12,215 bases of DNA from Melioribacteraceae bacterium. Its GTDB lineage: Bacteria; Bacteroidota; Ignavibacteria; Ignavibacteriales; Melioribacteraceae. The position numbers and the translations under genes were made by a program. A model generated the notes under the pieces. The model searched no databases, had not been told where the DNA came from, and saw nothing but the letters and a program-made list of their open reading frames with translations. The DNA lies in NCBI GenBank assembly GCA_026987055.1, contig JALSNL010000241.1:1-12215 (forward strand), written 5' to 3'. Positions 1-8,522 of the stretch are shown one piece after another; position 1 is the first letter of the stretch; each line of letters begins with the position of its first letter.

Positions 1-1093
1 TACCGGCACCAAGTTCCAAAGAAGCCATTCCTATTTGGTAATTATCCAATTTTTCTACAAACCCAGATTTATTTGCAATTACAACTTCTTTATATTTTGC
101 TTTAGGATATTTTTTTAAGTTACGCAAATAACTTGTGTCTCCGTTTTGCAATTCAACAATTTCTAAAAACTTATCAAAAGCTTTTCCGCTTTTAATCATT
201 TCACCGGAAATTTCAATTCCTTCTTTTATACTCTTTGCTTTTTTACCCAGGTATATCATTGCACCCGATAGATTAACGGTAACTTCGTAAAGGTCTTTTA
301 CTTCTTCACCTTGTAATACTTTAACGGATTCATATACCTCTAACCAATTGCCGATATAATTTCCAAGTGGTTGATTCATATCCGTAATAAAAGCGATTAC
401 TTCTTTGTTAAATGATTTTGCCGTATTCATCAAAGATTCGGCTAATGCTTTTGCATCATTCATTTTTTTCATAAATGCACCGCTTCCGGTTTTTACATCC
501 AATACAAGTCCGTCAATTCCTTCGGCTAATTTTTTACTCATAATACTTGCTGTTATTAGGGGAATTGATTCAACAGTTGCAGTAACATCGCGAAGAGAAT
601 AAATTAATTTATCTGCCGGAGCAATATCTTTGGTTTGTCCTATTAAAACAGCTTTGCTTTTTTTTATAACGTTTTTATATTGCTTTAAGTTTAAGTTTGT
701 TTTAAATCCGGGAATTGATTCAAGTTTATCCAAAGTGCCGCCGCTGTGTCCTAATCCGCGTCCGGAAATCATTGGAACGTTTATTCCTGCAGCCGCAACA
801 ATAGGAGCCAATATTAAAGAAGTTTTATCTCCAACACCGCCGGTGGAATGCTTATCAATTTTTTTGCCGGGAATTTCAGAAAGATCAATTACTTTGCCAC
901 TGTACAGCATAGCTTTGGTAAGTGCAGATGTTTCTCTTTTGTTCATCCCTTTAAGAAAACTTGCCATCAGAAATGCTGAAAATTGATAATCGGGAATTTG
1001 TTTGTGGCTGTAAGAAGTAATTAAATAATTAATCTCTTCTTTTGTAAGAGCTTTTCCATCTCTTTTCTTTTTTATTATGCTTATTGTATTCAT
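1..1093 (-). CDS. deoA: Pyrimidine-nucleoside (thymidine) phosphorylase, 3' end cut by window edge
   Basis: Cytoplasmic salvage enzyme that splits thymidine (and, in the broader-specificity PyNP type, uridine) with phosphate to give the free base and (deoxy)ribose-1-phosphate. My reverse-strand translation gives 364 residues from ATG at 1093 with no stop, so about 70 of the family's usual ~430 residues lie left of the window. Visible motifs: phosphate-binding KHSTGGVGDK (81-90), the family signature beginning SGRGLGHSGGT (110-120), and the base-binding residues Tyr165, Arg168, Ser183 and Lys187, which match E. coli thymidine phosphorylase Arg171/Ser186/Lys190 in spacing. DVKTGSGAFMKK (199-210) follows, and the visible end LGAG fits the conserved C-terminal region. 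No Shine-Dalgarno is seen before the ATG. It is divergent from pepT. Whether it is thymidine-specific or a broad PyNP cannot be told from this sequence. Confidence 0.93.
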   Translation of the reverse strand, partial: MNTISIIKKKRDGKALTKEEINYLITSYSHKQIPDYQFSAFLMASFLKGMNKRETSALTKAMLYSGKVIDLSEIPGKKIDKHSTGGVGDKTSLILAPIVAAAGINVPMISGRGLGHSGGTLDKLESIPGFKTNLNLKQYKNVIKKSKAVLIGQTKDIAPADKLIYSLRDVTATVESIPLITASIMSKKLAEGIDGLVLDVKTGSGAFMKKMNDAKALAESLMNTAKSFNKEVIAFITDMNQPLGNYIGNWLEVYESVKVLQGEEVKDLYEVTVNLSGAMIYLGKKAKSIKEGIEISGEMIKSGKAFDKFLEIVELQNGDTSYLRNLKKYPKAKYKEVVIANKSGFVEKLDNYQIGMASLELGAG

Positions 1094-1229
1094 AGTTATA
1101 AATGTTTTTATTATTGGAATACTAAAATATACTTAATTGCTCTTAAAAAAATAAGACCTTTATATATTGAATTTATGCATCAATTTCGATATTATATAAT
1201 AACTAAATCTATTCATTATAATAAAATTT

Positions 1230-1233
1230 GAGG
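1230..1233 (+). promoter_or_regulatory. Shine-Dalgarno of pepT
   Basis: GAGG lies 6 bases before the ATG at 1240 and supports this start. It is one of the few recognisable ribosome-binding sites in the window; the genes at 2549, 7677, 8361 and 8647 have only A/T-rich leaders. Confidence 0.6.
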
Positions 1234-1239
1234 TAAGTA

Positions 1240-2484
1240 ATGTTTGATAATAATTATGAATTTACTTGTGTTGACAGGTTCTTAAAATATGTAAAATACG
1301 ATACACAATCAGATGAAGAATCAACAACGTTTCCAAGCGATCCGAAGCAACTGGAACTTTCTAAAGATTTGGTTCCGGAACTAAAAGAGATTGGATTAAC
1401 CGATGCTCATATGGATGAATATGGCTATGTGATGGCAACATTACCGGGCAATACGGAAAAAGATGTTCCTGTGATAGGATTTATTTCTCATGTAGATACT
1501 TCTCCGGCAGTTAGCGGTAAAGACGTTAAACCTAAAATTAATAAAAACTATCAAGGTGGAGATATTGTTTTAGAAAATGGTGTTGCAATTAAGGCGGATG
1601 AAAATCCGGAGTTGAAAGATATGATTGGGTTCGATATAATAACTACCGACGGAACAACATTGCTAGGTGCTGATGATAAAGCGGGAATTGCCGAAATAAT
1701 GGATGCAATGAATTATTTGGTTAAACATCCTGAAGTTAAACACGGAACTATAAAAATTTGTTTTACGCCTGATGAAGAAGTTGGACGCGGTACGGAGAAA
1801 TTTGATGTGAAAAAATTCGGTGCAAAATATGCTTATACCATTGACGGAGGAACGCGAGGAGAAATTGAAACGGAAACTTTTAGTGCCGATGCTGTTAATA
1901 TAACATTTATTGGTAAAAATGTTCACCCCGGCTATGCAAAAGGTAAAATGATTAACTCTGTAAAAATGGCTTCTTACTTTATGGAACTTTTACCCAAAGA
2001 CAGACTATCACCGGAAACCACCGAAGGCAGAGAAGGTTATGTTCATTGTACAAGTATAAACGGTAACGAAGAGAAAACAATATTAAAATTTATTATTAGA
2101 GATTTTGTTGATGAAAAACTTAAAGAGTTTGAAGATTTCTTAAAAGAATTAGTAGATAGAACAGTAGAAAATTTTCCGGGGTCTAATTCCGAATTTGAAG
2201 TAATTGAACAATATAGAAATATGAAAAACGTTTTGGTTGAACATCCGGAAATAGAAAATAATGCTTTGGAAGCATTAAAAAGATTGGACATAACACCAAT
2301 ACAATCGGCTATACGCGGTGGAACCGACGGATCTAAATTAAGCTTTATGGGTTTACCAACACCTAATTTATTTGCCGGTGGTCATAACTTTCATGCAATT
2401 ACGGAATATGTAGCAATTCAAGATATGGAAATGGCAACAAAAACAATTGTAGAACTTTGCCAAATTTGGGAAGAGAAAGCATAA
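1240..2484 (+). CDS. pepT: Peptidase T (tripeptide aminopeptidase, M20B)
   Basis: Cytoplasmic dizinc aminopeptidase that removes the N-terminal residue from tripeptides. The 414-residue length is normal for PepT (E. coli about 408). The metal and catalytic residues of family M20 are all present. SHVDTSPAVSG gives zinc ligand His84 and catalytic Asp86. LLGADDKAG (141-149) supplies the bridging aspartate. PDEEVGRG gives general base Glu179 and ligand Glu180. IDGG gives Asp202. GGHNFHA gives the last ligand, His385. IRGGTDGSKLSFMGLP (358-373) is the conserved peptide-binding stretch. The region around 210-320 fits the lid/dimerisation domain. A GAGG Shine-Dalgarno supports the start. An intrinsic terminator 14 bp past the stop ends the gene. 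The 146-bp divergent gap to the phosphorylase should hold both promoters; a TATAAT at 1195-1200 is a possible -10, weak evidence in such AT-rich DNA. Confidence 0.96.
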   Translation: MFDNNYEFTCVDRFLKYVKYDTQSDEESTTFPSDPKQLELSKDLVPELKEIGLTDAHMDEYGYVMATLPGNTEKDVPVIGFISHVDTSPAVSGKDVKPKINKNYQGGDIVLENGVAIKADENPELKDMIGFDIITTDGTTLLGADDKAGIAEIMDAMNYLVKHPEVKHGTIKICFTPDEEVGRGTEKFDVKKFGAKYAYTIDGGTRGEIETETFSADAVNITFIGKNVHPGYAKGKMINSVKMASYFMELLPKDRLSPETTEGREGYVHCTSINGNEEKTILKFIIRDFVDEKLKEFEDFLKELVDRTVENFPGSNSEFEVIEQYRNMKNVLVEHPEIENNALEALKRLDITPIQSAIRGGTDGSKLSFMGLPTPNLFAGGHNFHAITEYVAIQDMEMATKTIVELCQIWEEKA

Positions 2485-2497
2485 TTAAAGAATTATT

Positions 2498-2529
2498 GGC
2501 GTTGCATATTTTTATGTAACGCCTTTTTT
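2498..2529 (+). terminator. Intrinsic terminator after pepT
   Basis: GGCGTTGCAT (2498-2507) pairs with ATGTAACGCC (2514-2523), a 10-bp stem with one G-U pair and a 6-base loop, followed directly by six T (2524-2529). It ends only 19 bp before the next ATG, so it may act as a terminator, an attenuator, or both. Confidence 0.9.
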
Positions 2530-2548
2530 CTAAAATAAAAATAATATT

Positions 2549-4240
2549 ATGGTTAACTTAAAAAAATTAACACTTGTTGAAGTATTAAAAAAAGCAATAT
2601 ATGATTATCCGGATAAAACGGCACTTTCTACTATTGATGGCTATGAAATAACTTACACAGAACTTAATAATAAAGTTCAGCAAATTTCCGGGTTTTTAAA
2701 AAAAGAAGGAATTGTTAGCGGAGACAAGGTTGCAATTTTAAGTGAAAATTCTCCACACTGGGGTGTAGCATATTTTGCAATAACAACAATGGGTGCTGTT
2801 GCAGTTCCAATTATGACAGAGTTCCAATCGGCAGATATTCAGCATATATTAAGACATTCCGAATCAAAAGCTATTTTTGTATCGGCAAAACTTTACGAAA
2901 AAATAAAAGAATTTAATTCCGATATTTTAGGAACTTATATTTTAATAGATGATTTTAGTATTATTCCGCATTCCGAATCAAACGATTTGATAAGCAGAAC
3001 TATTAAAGAAAGAAAAAAAGATTTTACAAAAATTTTTGATGCAGCATTAAAATTTGTAGGAATCAAAAATGAAATTGTTGAAGAAAATGATTTGGCAGCT
3101 ATTGTATATACTTCGGGAACCACAGGGCATTCAAAAGGAGTGATGCTAACACATAAAAATCTTGTTTATGATGCAGTTGCCACAACGGGTTTTATTGATA
3201 TTAATTCGAATGATACAATGTTATCGCAATTACCACTTGCCCATACAATGGAATGTACACTCGGACTTATAATGCCAATTATGGTTGGAGTATCTATTTA
3301 TTATTTGGATAGACCACCAACAGCTTCTGTACTTTTACCTGCTCTTAAAAAAGTAAGACCAACTATAATAGTTTCTGTTCCTCTTATTATAGAAAAGATT
3401 TATAAGATGAAAATATTACCCGAAATCAATAAGAAAAAAGTTTCGCGTAGCCTATATAAAATACCCCTTTTTAGAAAAAAGATAAATAAAGTAGCAGGAA
3501 AAAAATTACTACAAACCTTTGGAGGAAATTTAAGATTATTTCCAATTGGAGGAGCAGCTTTAGCCCCGGATGTAGAAAAATTTTTACATGAAGCGAAATT
3601 CCCTTATGCTGTTGGATACGGTCTTACGGAAACTTCTCCGTTAGTAACAGGAACAGATAATTTTAATGTGAAATTAGGAGCTGCAGGAACTGCCTTAATC
3701 GGAATGGAAGTAAAAATAGTTGATGCAGATAAAACTACCGGTGAAGGTGAGGTTTTTATTAAAGGTCCGAATGTAATGAAAGGCTATTACAAAGACCCTG
3801 AAAAAACTAAAGAAGTATTAACAAAAGATGGCTGGTTTAAATCCGGTGATTTAGGTTATTTGGATAAAGACGGATATTTATTTTTGAAAGGGAGATCTAA
3901 AAATGTAATTATTGGTTCTAATGGAAAAAATATTTATCCGGAAGAAATAGAATCTGTGATTAATGAAAATGAATATGTTTTGGAATCGCTTGTTTACAAT
4001 ACCGAAGGAAAGTTGGTAGCTAGAGTGCACTTAAATTATGATGCTCTTGATGAAGGAATGAATTTCAAAAATAAGGATGAACAAGAGGTTAGAAAAAGCA
4101 TACGTGATTTACTTGATGATTTGATTAAAAATGTAAATAGCAGAGTGTCAACATTTTCTAAGCTTAATAAAATAATAGAACAACCGGAACCATTCGAAAA
4201 AACACCGACAAAAAAGATTAAGCGTTATTTGTACATCTAG
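2549..4240 (+). CDS. Long-chain acyl-CoA synthetase (AMP-binding, ANL superfamily)
   Basis: Activates a carboxylic acid, most likely a fatty acid, to acyl-AMP and then acyl-CoA. All core ANL motifs are present in 563 residues: A3 phosphate loop YTSGTTGHSKG (187-197), A5 YGLTETS (357-363), A7 SGDLG (432-436), the hinge region LKGRSKNVI with KNIYPEEIE (446-468), and the C-terminal catalytic lysine, most likely Lys556 in PTKKIKR (553-559). The A5 and PTKKIKR forms, and the insertion between 500 and 550, resemble bacterial long-chain acyl-CoA synthetases more than acetyl-CoA synthetases or peptide-synthetase modules; there is no carrier domain. It is probably cytoplasmic or peripherally membrane-bound, and I see no transmembrane segment. 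There is no Shine-Dalgarno; the leader is pure A/T. It starts 64 bp after the pepT stop with a terminator between, so co-transcription is uncertain. Chain-length specificity cannot be read from the sequence. Confidence 0.88.
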   Translation: MVNLKKLTLVEVLKKAIYDYPDKTALSTIDGYEITYTELNNKVQQISGFLKKEGIVSGDKVAILSENSPHWGVAYFAITTMGAVAVPIMTEFQSADIQHILRHSESKAIFVSAKLYEKIKEFNSDILGTYILIDDFSIIPHSESNDLISRTIKERKKDFTKIFDAALKFVGIKNEIVEENDLAAIVYTSGTTGHSKGVMLTHKNLVYDAVATTGFIDINSNDTMLSQLPLAHTMECTLGLIMPIMVGVSIYYLDRPPTASVLLPALKKVRPTIIVSVPLIIEKIYKMKILPEINKKKVSRSLYKIPLFRKKINKVAGKKLLQTFGGNLRLFPIGGAALAPDVEKFLHEAKFPYAVGYGLTETSPLVTGTDNFNVKLGAAGTALIGMEVKIVDADKTTGEGEVFIKGPNVMKGYYKDPEKTKEVLTKDGWFKSGDLGYLDKDGYLFLKGRSKNVIIGSNGKNIYPEEIESVINENEYVLESLVYNTEGKLVARVHLNYDALDEGMNFKNKDEQEVRKSIRDLLDDLIKNVNSRVSTFSKLNKIIEQPEPFEKTPTKKIKRYLYI

Positions 4241-4305
4241 TAATTCACTTCACTGCCTATCAATTAATTTTACTGTCTTTAAGTTATTTTAAATTGAGTA
4301 GTTTT

Positions 4306-7300
4306 TTAATTGTTCCCGGATTTTTCTAACTCTTCAAAATATTTACGAATTAATTTTTGATAATCTTTGGAGTAGCCTTCTTTAACAGCTTTTATTAATT
4401 CTTCCCGTAAACTTTCTTCTATTTTTTTATTAGTTAAGTTTATTTCGTCCGGAGATTCTATATTAAATGTTTTACCAATTCTCGATTCTCTGTTTTTTTC
4501 AAAATCCCGTTCATTTATTGAACGTTGTGCATCCAATAGTTTTGATAAAATTTTATTTTGTTTTTTTATTAAATCATCATTTAACTTTTTAGTATTTAGT
4601 CCTGAAATTACTTCTTTCATTTCATCAACAATTTTCTCTAAGTTAGAAGCAATTTTTTTTGATTGCCCTGATTGTTTTGCTTCTTTGTTTAATTCGCTAA
4701 GGGATTTTTGAATTTGCATTTGCTGTTGTGCTAATCTTTGCATTTCTGCCAATTGCTGCATGGAAAGTTGACCTTGTTTAAGTTGTTGTGTCAGTTGGTT
4801 CAAACTCATTTGTTGTTGCGATAATTGTTGTAACTGTTGCATTAAAGACATCATTCCGTTTCCTTGTCCGCCGCCTTGCATCATTTGTTGAAGAGAGTTT
4901 TGCATTAACATAGCAGCTTCATTCAAGCTTTTCATAGCTTCGCTTTGTTTGAAAGATGCTTGATTCCCATTTCTATTTTGTAATCCATTGATTGATTCTT
5001 TCATTGCTTGACGTGCTTTACCCAAAGCTTTGCCCATTTCCGGAGTTATGGCAAATGTTTTTTGCGATAGTTTATTCATTTGTCGCAAAATATTATTTAA
5101 GTTTTGCGATAAGTCCATTTGATTTTCTGCCAATTTTGATAATTGCGAAGGACGAAATTTGTTTTGTTCTGTTTTTTGTTGTAACGTCTCTTCTTCTTTG
5201 GAAGTTGAAATTAAATCGTTAATAGCTTTCATCATATTTTGCATAACCATCTGCTGATTTTGTTGTTGCATTTGCTTCTTTAATTGTTGCATTTGATTTT
5301 TTGCGGAGTTCATATTTTTACTAAGCTGCCGGATATTCTGCATAGCTTTTTGGAAATTATTTTCTTGTAATTCTTTCATTGCTTGTTGAGAGGTTTCGGA
5401 ATTTTTTTGTTCTTCAAAATTTTCTTTTATTTCTTCCATTTTCTTTTGCGGCATATCATTTACTTCTTTCATCTTTTCGTTTAGCTTATCTAGTTCTTCT
5501 TGTAAATTTTTTAATTGTTCATTAATATTTTTTTGTTCTTTAGTTAAATTGTTTTTGGTCTTTTCGTTAGTATTGGTATCTTTTTTCTGAAGTTCGTCTG
5601 CTTGTTTATTTAGATCTTTATTTAGTTTTTCCATTCGTTTTATTGCTTCATCAACCTTTTGTTCAATTTGAATTTTCTTCAATAAATTCAAGGTACGTTC
5701 AATACTTTTCCTAAATGCTTCTTCATTTGCTTTAAAATTTTCAAGTGAATTTTGAACTTTATCTCTGTTTAATTGTTGAAGCGATTTCTGCATTTTTTCT
5801 AAAGCTTTTTGTAATTCTTCATTGTTTAATTTGTCCATTAACTTTTGAAGTTCATTGTATTTTTCCATTGTTTCTTTGGAAAGTAAATTATTTTGGTTCA
5901 TCTCTTGCTGCATTTTTTTCAAGTTTTGTTTAGCTTCTTCGGCTTTTTTTGAGAGTTCCTTAAATTTCTCAATTGATTTTTCAACTTGTTCTTTCTCATT
6001 CCAATCCAATTTCTTTTTATTTTGTTTAAGTTTATCCGAAAGTTCTTTTAGATTTTTTTTAAGTTTTTCAGAATCTTTAAGGGTTTCGTTTAATTTTTCT
6101 ACTGCATCGTTTTGTACATTATCTGCCTGTGTAAAAAGTTCATCAAGCGATGGAACACGAATTTTGAATAATTCGCTTTTGGTAGATTTAGGTCCGTTTA
6201 TATTGTCATTATCAAAAACTTCTATATAAAAAGTAATAACATCTTTTTCTCTAAGCAGCAAATTTGAAAAATCCCAATTGTAAAAGAAATTTTGTTCAAG
6301 CTCGGTTTTATTTATTGGAATGTTTATAGATTTAAATCCATTTTGAGATTTGTGAAAAAGTGATTCGGATACTTTATAATTTAACACAAGTTTTGTAAAA
6401 CCATAATCATCTTTTATAGAACCGCTTAATGAAATTAAATTATTTTGCGGAAGTAAAGAATATTTTTTAGGTGAACTAATTTCAATAAACGGCGGAGTAT
6501 CCAAAATAGTTTTTACTTCATAACTAATAGGGTTACTGTTTTTATTACTATCCGCATCAACTAATAAAATGTGATAATGAAAATTATTATATACCAAAAT
6601 ACTTCCTTCCGCCTTTCTATTACTTACTTCTAACGGAATTTCTATAGTATCGTTTTTAATTAAATTAGCTTTAAGTAAATTTTTTGTGCTTTGAATATTA
6701 AATAATATCTTTGTTCCCGGAAGTACTTCCAAATTCCCATTATCTTTCTGATAAAAAAACGGTTGGCGGGAATAACTTGGCGGAATAATTTTTAATTCCA
6801 TTAAATCTATAACCGGCGGATCAAGTACTTCAACAAAAAAAGATTTTGTAACTATGTTGTTTTTATGAGCAAAATATGTAAAAGAGCTTTTGTTATTGTT
6901 TAACCTTAAAGTGAAAATATTATTTGAATCCGCCAAAATATTATGTTCGTTAAATTCGGTTTCAAACTTTGTTCTTGTTGCAATGGAAATTTCTTTTGGT
7001 GCATTCCCAATGGCTTTTGCTTCTAATACTACATTTTCGCCTTTCTTAATCTTAACATTCCCGCTAAGTATTTCCAAATTAAATTCGGATGGTTTTATGT
7101 ATTGGGTATTAAAATGAAGTAGTCTGGAAGAAGCTGCCCTTATTTGCGGAAATACCAAAAGCGAAAAAAACGCCAAAGCGAAAATTGAAAAAAAGATGTT
7201 AGTGATTTTTTTAAGTGGGGAAAAATCAATTATTTTATTTAAGTCCAAATTACTTATTTTTTTATAAACCGCTTCAAAAGCTGCATTAGTAAGTGATTGA

Positions 7301-7677
7301 GATTCTGTATCAGGGTCTTCTAAAAGTTGCAGACTATTTAATAAATTATCTTTTACTTCTGGAAAGAAAAAGCCTATCTTTTTTGAGATACTATAGTAAT
7401 CATCTAATGTTTTATTTTTGAAGATTTTTATAAGAGGTTTTAAGCTCCAAAGAATAAAAGTAGAAACAAAAAGAATAGTTATAATGATTAAGAAAATAAG
7501 TTTGACGTTAGTGCTAAAATAACTGTATTGTTCAAAAAAAGTAATAACTCCTAAGAACAATAATAAACCGGAAATTGATTTTAAAATACCGGTAAAGAAA
7601 CTAATCTTATTTTCTTTTTCAATAAGGTGCGCCAGTTCTTTTAAGACTTTATTTTTCTTTTGGATAATACTATTCAT
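4306..7677 (-). CDS. Large membrane-anchored DUF4175-type protein with coiled-coil, Gln/Met-rich C-terminal half
   Basis: Function unknown. I place the start at ATG 7677 (1123 residues); the longer frame would need TTG at 7686. Layout: a short cytoplasmic N-terminus, two hydrophobic helices (about 28-48 and 59-79), a third (159-177), then a probably periplasmic part. Residues 180-510 look like beta-rich modules, with DPPVIDLMELKIIPPSYSRQP (first residue about 286) and KDDYGF (422-427), phrases typical of DUF4175-like proteins. From about 520 to 1060 the protein is almost entirely charged heptad-like helix rich in Lys, Glu, Asn and Gln, turning Gln/Met-rich at about 762-992 with a short glycine break (MMQGGGQGNGMM, about 932-943). 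The last ~60 residues are charged. It lies 33 bp after the DUF4159 gene on the same strand, so it is probably its downstream operon partner. In Bacteroidota and Planctomycetes such genes often sit near MoxR/DUF58/VWA envelope clusters; none of those is here. The DUF4175 name is my recognition from layout, not a search result. Confidence 0.78.
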   Translation of the reverse strand: MNSIIQKKNKVLKELAHLIEKENKISFFTGILKSISGLLLFLGVITFFEQYSYFSTNVKLIFLIIITILFVSTFILWSLKPLIKIFKNKTLDDYYSISKKIGFFFPEVKDNLLNSLQLLEDPDTESQSLTNAAFEAVYKKISNLDLNKIIDFSPLKKITNIFFSIFALAFFSLLVFPQIRAASSRLLHFNTQYIKPSEFNLEILSGNVKIKKGENVVLEAKAIGNAPKEISIATRTKFETEFNEHNILADSNNIFTLRLNNNKSSFTYFAHKNNIVTKSFFVEVLDPPVIDLMELKIIPPSYSRQPFFYQKDNGNLEVLPGTKILFNIQSTKNLLKANLIKNDTIEIPLEVSNRKAEGSILVYNNFHYHILLVDADSNKNSNPISYEVKTILDTPPFIEISSPKKYSLLPQNNLISLSGSIKDDYGFTKLVLNYKVSESLFHKSQNGFKSINIPINKTELEQNFFYNWDFSNLLLREKDVITFYIEVFDNDNINGPKSTKSELFKIRVPSLDELFTQADNVQNDAVEKLNETLKDSEKLKKNLKELSDKLKQNKKKLDWNEKEQVEKSIEKFKELSKKAEEAKQNLKKMQQEMNQNNLLSKETMEKYNELQKLMDKLNNEELQKALEKMQKSLQQLNRDKVQNSLENFKANEEAFRKSIERTLNLLKKIQIEQKVDEAIKRMEKLNKDLNKQADELQKKDTNTNEKTKNNLTKEQKNINEQLKNLQEELDKLNEKMKEVNDMPQKKMEEIKENFEEQKNSETSQQAMKELQENNFQKAMQNIRQLSKNMNSAKNQMQQLKKQMQQQNQQMVMQNMMKAINDLISTSKEEETLQQKTEQNKFRPSQLSKLAENQMDLSQNLNNILRQMNKLSQKTFAITPEMGKALGKARQAMKESINGLQNRNGNQASFKQSEAMKSLNEAAMLMQNSLQQMMQGGGQGNGMMSLMQQLQQLSQQQMSLNQLTQQLKQGQLSMQQLAEMQRLAQQQMQIQKSLSELNKEAKQSGQSKKIASNLEKIVDEMKEVISGLNTKKLNDDLIKKQNKILSKLLDAQRSINERDFEKNRESRIGKTFNIESPDEINLTNKKIEESLREELIKAVKEGYSKDYQKLIRKYFEELEKSGNN

Positions 7678-7710
7678 ATTAGTCAATTAAAATTATTATC
7701 AAACATATCG

Positions 7711-8361
7711 TCAGTTTGAAAGTGCATAAATAACAATATTAGTCCCGAACTTAAGTGCTTCTTCCCGTTTGCTTGGCGGATCGTTATGAACTTCAGGAGC
7801 AGCCCAGCCATCACTAGGATTACTTTCATAAGTGTAATAAAGAACCATTCTTTTGCCTAAATAAATGCCAAAACCTTGCGGAGGTTTGTTATTATGCTCG
7901 TGAGTTTTAGGTGGACCGTTTTCAAAATCATATACACAATGATAAATATCGTGATTAAAAGGAAGTTCTACCAATGGTTCATTCGGAAATATTTTTTTTA
8001 TTTCACGTCTGAATGATTTGTCTAATCCGTAATCATCATCCACATACATAAATCCGCCGTTTTCAAAATATTCCCGCAAATTTTTTACATCACTATTTGA
8101 AAAAACAATATTTCCGTGACCGGTTAAAAAAAGGAAAGGATAGTTCAATATTTCATTTTTGGTAATGTCAGCAAATATATATTCCGGATTTACTTTCACA
8201 TTTGTATTATCTTTTATAAAATTAAGTAAATTTATTTCTGCCGAAGGATCGTTATACCAATCGCCACCACCGTTATATTTTAGTCTTGCAATCCGGAACC
8301 CAACATCCGTTTGAGAAAAAATAGTTTGTACCGATAAAAAAAATAAAAGCAAATATTTCAT
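7711..8361 (-). CDS. Secreted DUF4159-family protein
   Basis: Function unknown; DUF4159 proteins are found mostly next to large envelope proteins of the DUF4175 kind. I choose ATG at 8361 (216 residues), because a frame extended to 8403 needs TTG and adds 14 residues that would bury an excellent signal peptide. From 8361 the protein begins MKYLLLFFLSVQTIFSQ, with likely cleavage after Ser16 or Gln17. The mature part shows family features: FRIARLKYNGGGDWY near its start, FLFLTGHG in the middle, then LREYFENGGFMYVDDDYG, HDIYHCVYDF, and GWAAPEVHNDP near the C-terminus. The alternating hydrophobic strands and GHG / GG...DDD motifs suggest a flavodoxin- or glutamine-amidotransferase-like alpha/beta fold (inference), but I see no Cys-His-Glu triad that I could defend. 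It is the first gene of a minus-strand pair; no Shine-Dalgarno is visible. Confidence 0.88.
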   Translation of the reverse strand: MKYLLLFFLSVQTIFSQTDVGFRIARLKYNGGGDWYNDPSAEINLLNFIKDNTNVKVNPEYIFADITKNEILNYPFLFLTGHGNIVFSNSDVKNLREYFENGGFMYVDDDYGLDKSFRREIKKIFPNEPLVELPFNHDIYHCVYDFENGPPKTHEHNNKPPQGFGIYLGKRMVLYYTYESNPSDGWAAPEVHNDPPSKREEALKFGTNIVIYALSN

Positions 8362-8522
8362 AGTATTTATAAATAACCGTTTGATGTTTGTAACTGAGAA
8401 CAAATTTGTTATTTGCGTAAATGAAAAAACAAAATTGTAATTTATTTCAATTTATAACTTTTAAGTTAAACTTAGTGATAACAAATATAATACTTGCATC
8501 AATAATAAAGTTCCTATTTATT

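Noticed and set aside
405..986. Plus-strand open frames at 405-602 and 630-986
   Set aside because: They lie antisense to the phosphorylase, whose minus-strand frame carries all the family motifs; the plus-strand peptides show no domain.
2549..4240. Acyl-CoA synthetase as part of a nonribosomal peptide or polyketide cluster
   Set aside because: There is no carrier, condensation or ketosynthase domain in the gene or its neighbours; flanking genes are a peptidase and envelope genes.
4241..4305. Possible bidirectional terminator between the convergent acyl-CoA synthetase and DUF4175 genes
   Set aside because: Only weak A/T complementarity (for example TTTAA/TTAAA) is present, with no G/C stem; not supported as a terminator on either strand.
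4702..5394. Repeated TTGTTG-like trinucleotide runs suggesting a DNA-level tandem repeat
   Set aside because: They are the complement of Gln codons (CAA/CAG) in the Gln/Met-rich protein tract; there is no regular repeat period at the nucleotide level.
4992..7117. Several plus-strand open frames (4992-5222, 5745-5933, 5855-6229, 6890-7117)
   Set aside because: They are antisense to the coiled-coil protein; its Lys/Glu/Gln-rich codons produce stop-poor, Phe/Leu/Ser-rich shadows on the other strand that mimic membrane proteins.
8482..8489. Bacteroidota-type promoter element TATATTTG on the minus strand upstream of the DUF4159 gene
   Set aside because: It fits TAnnTTTG, but no TTTG partner lies about 19-21 bases upstream, and such matches are frequent in this AT-rich gap.
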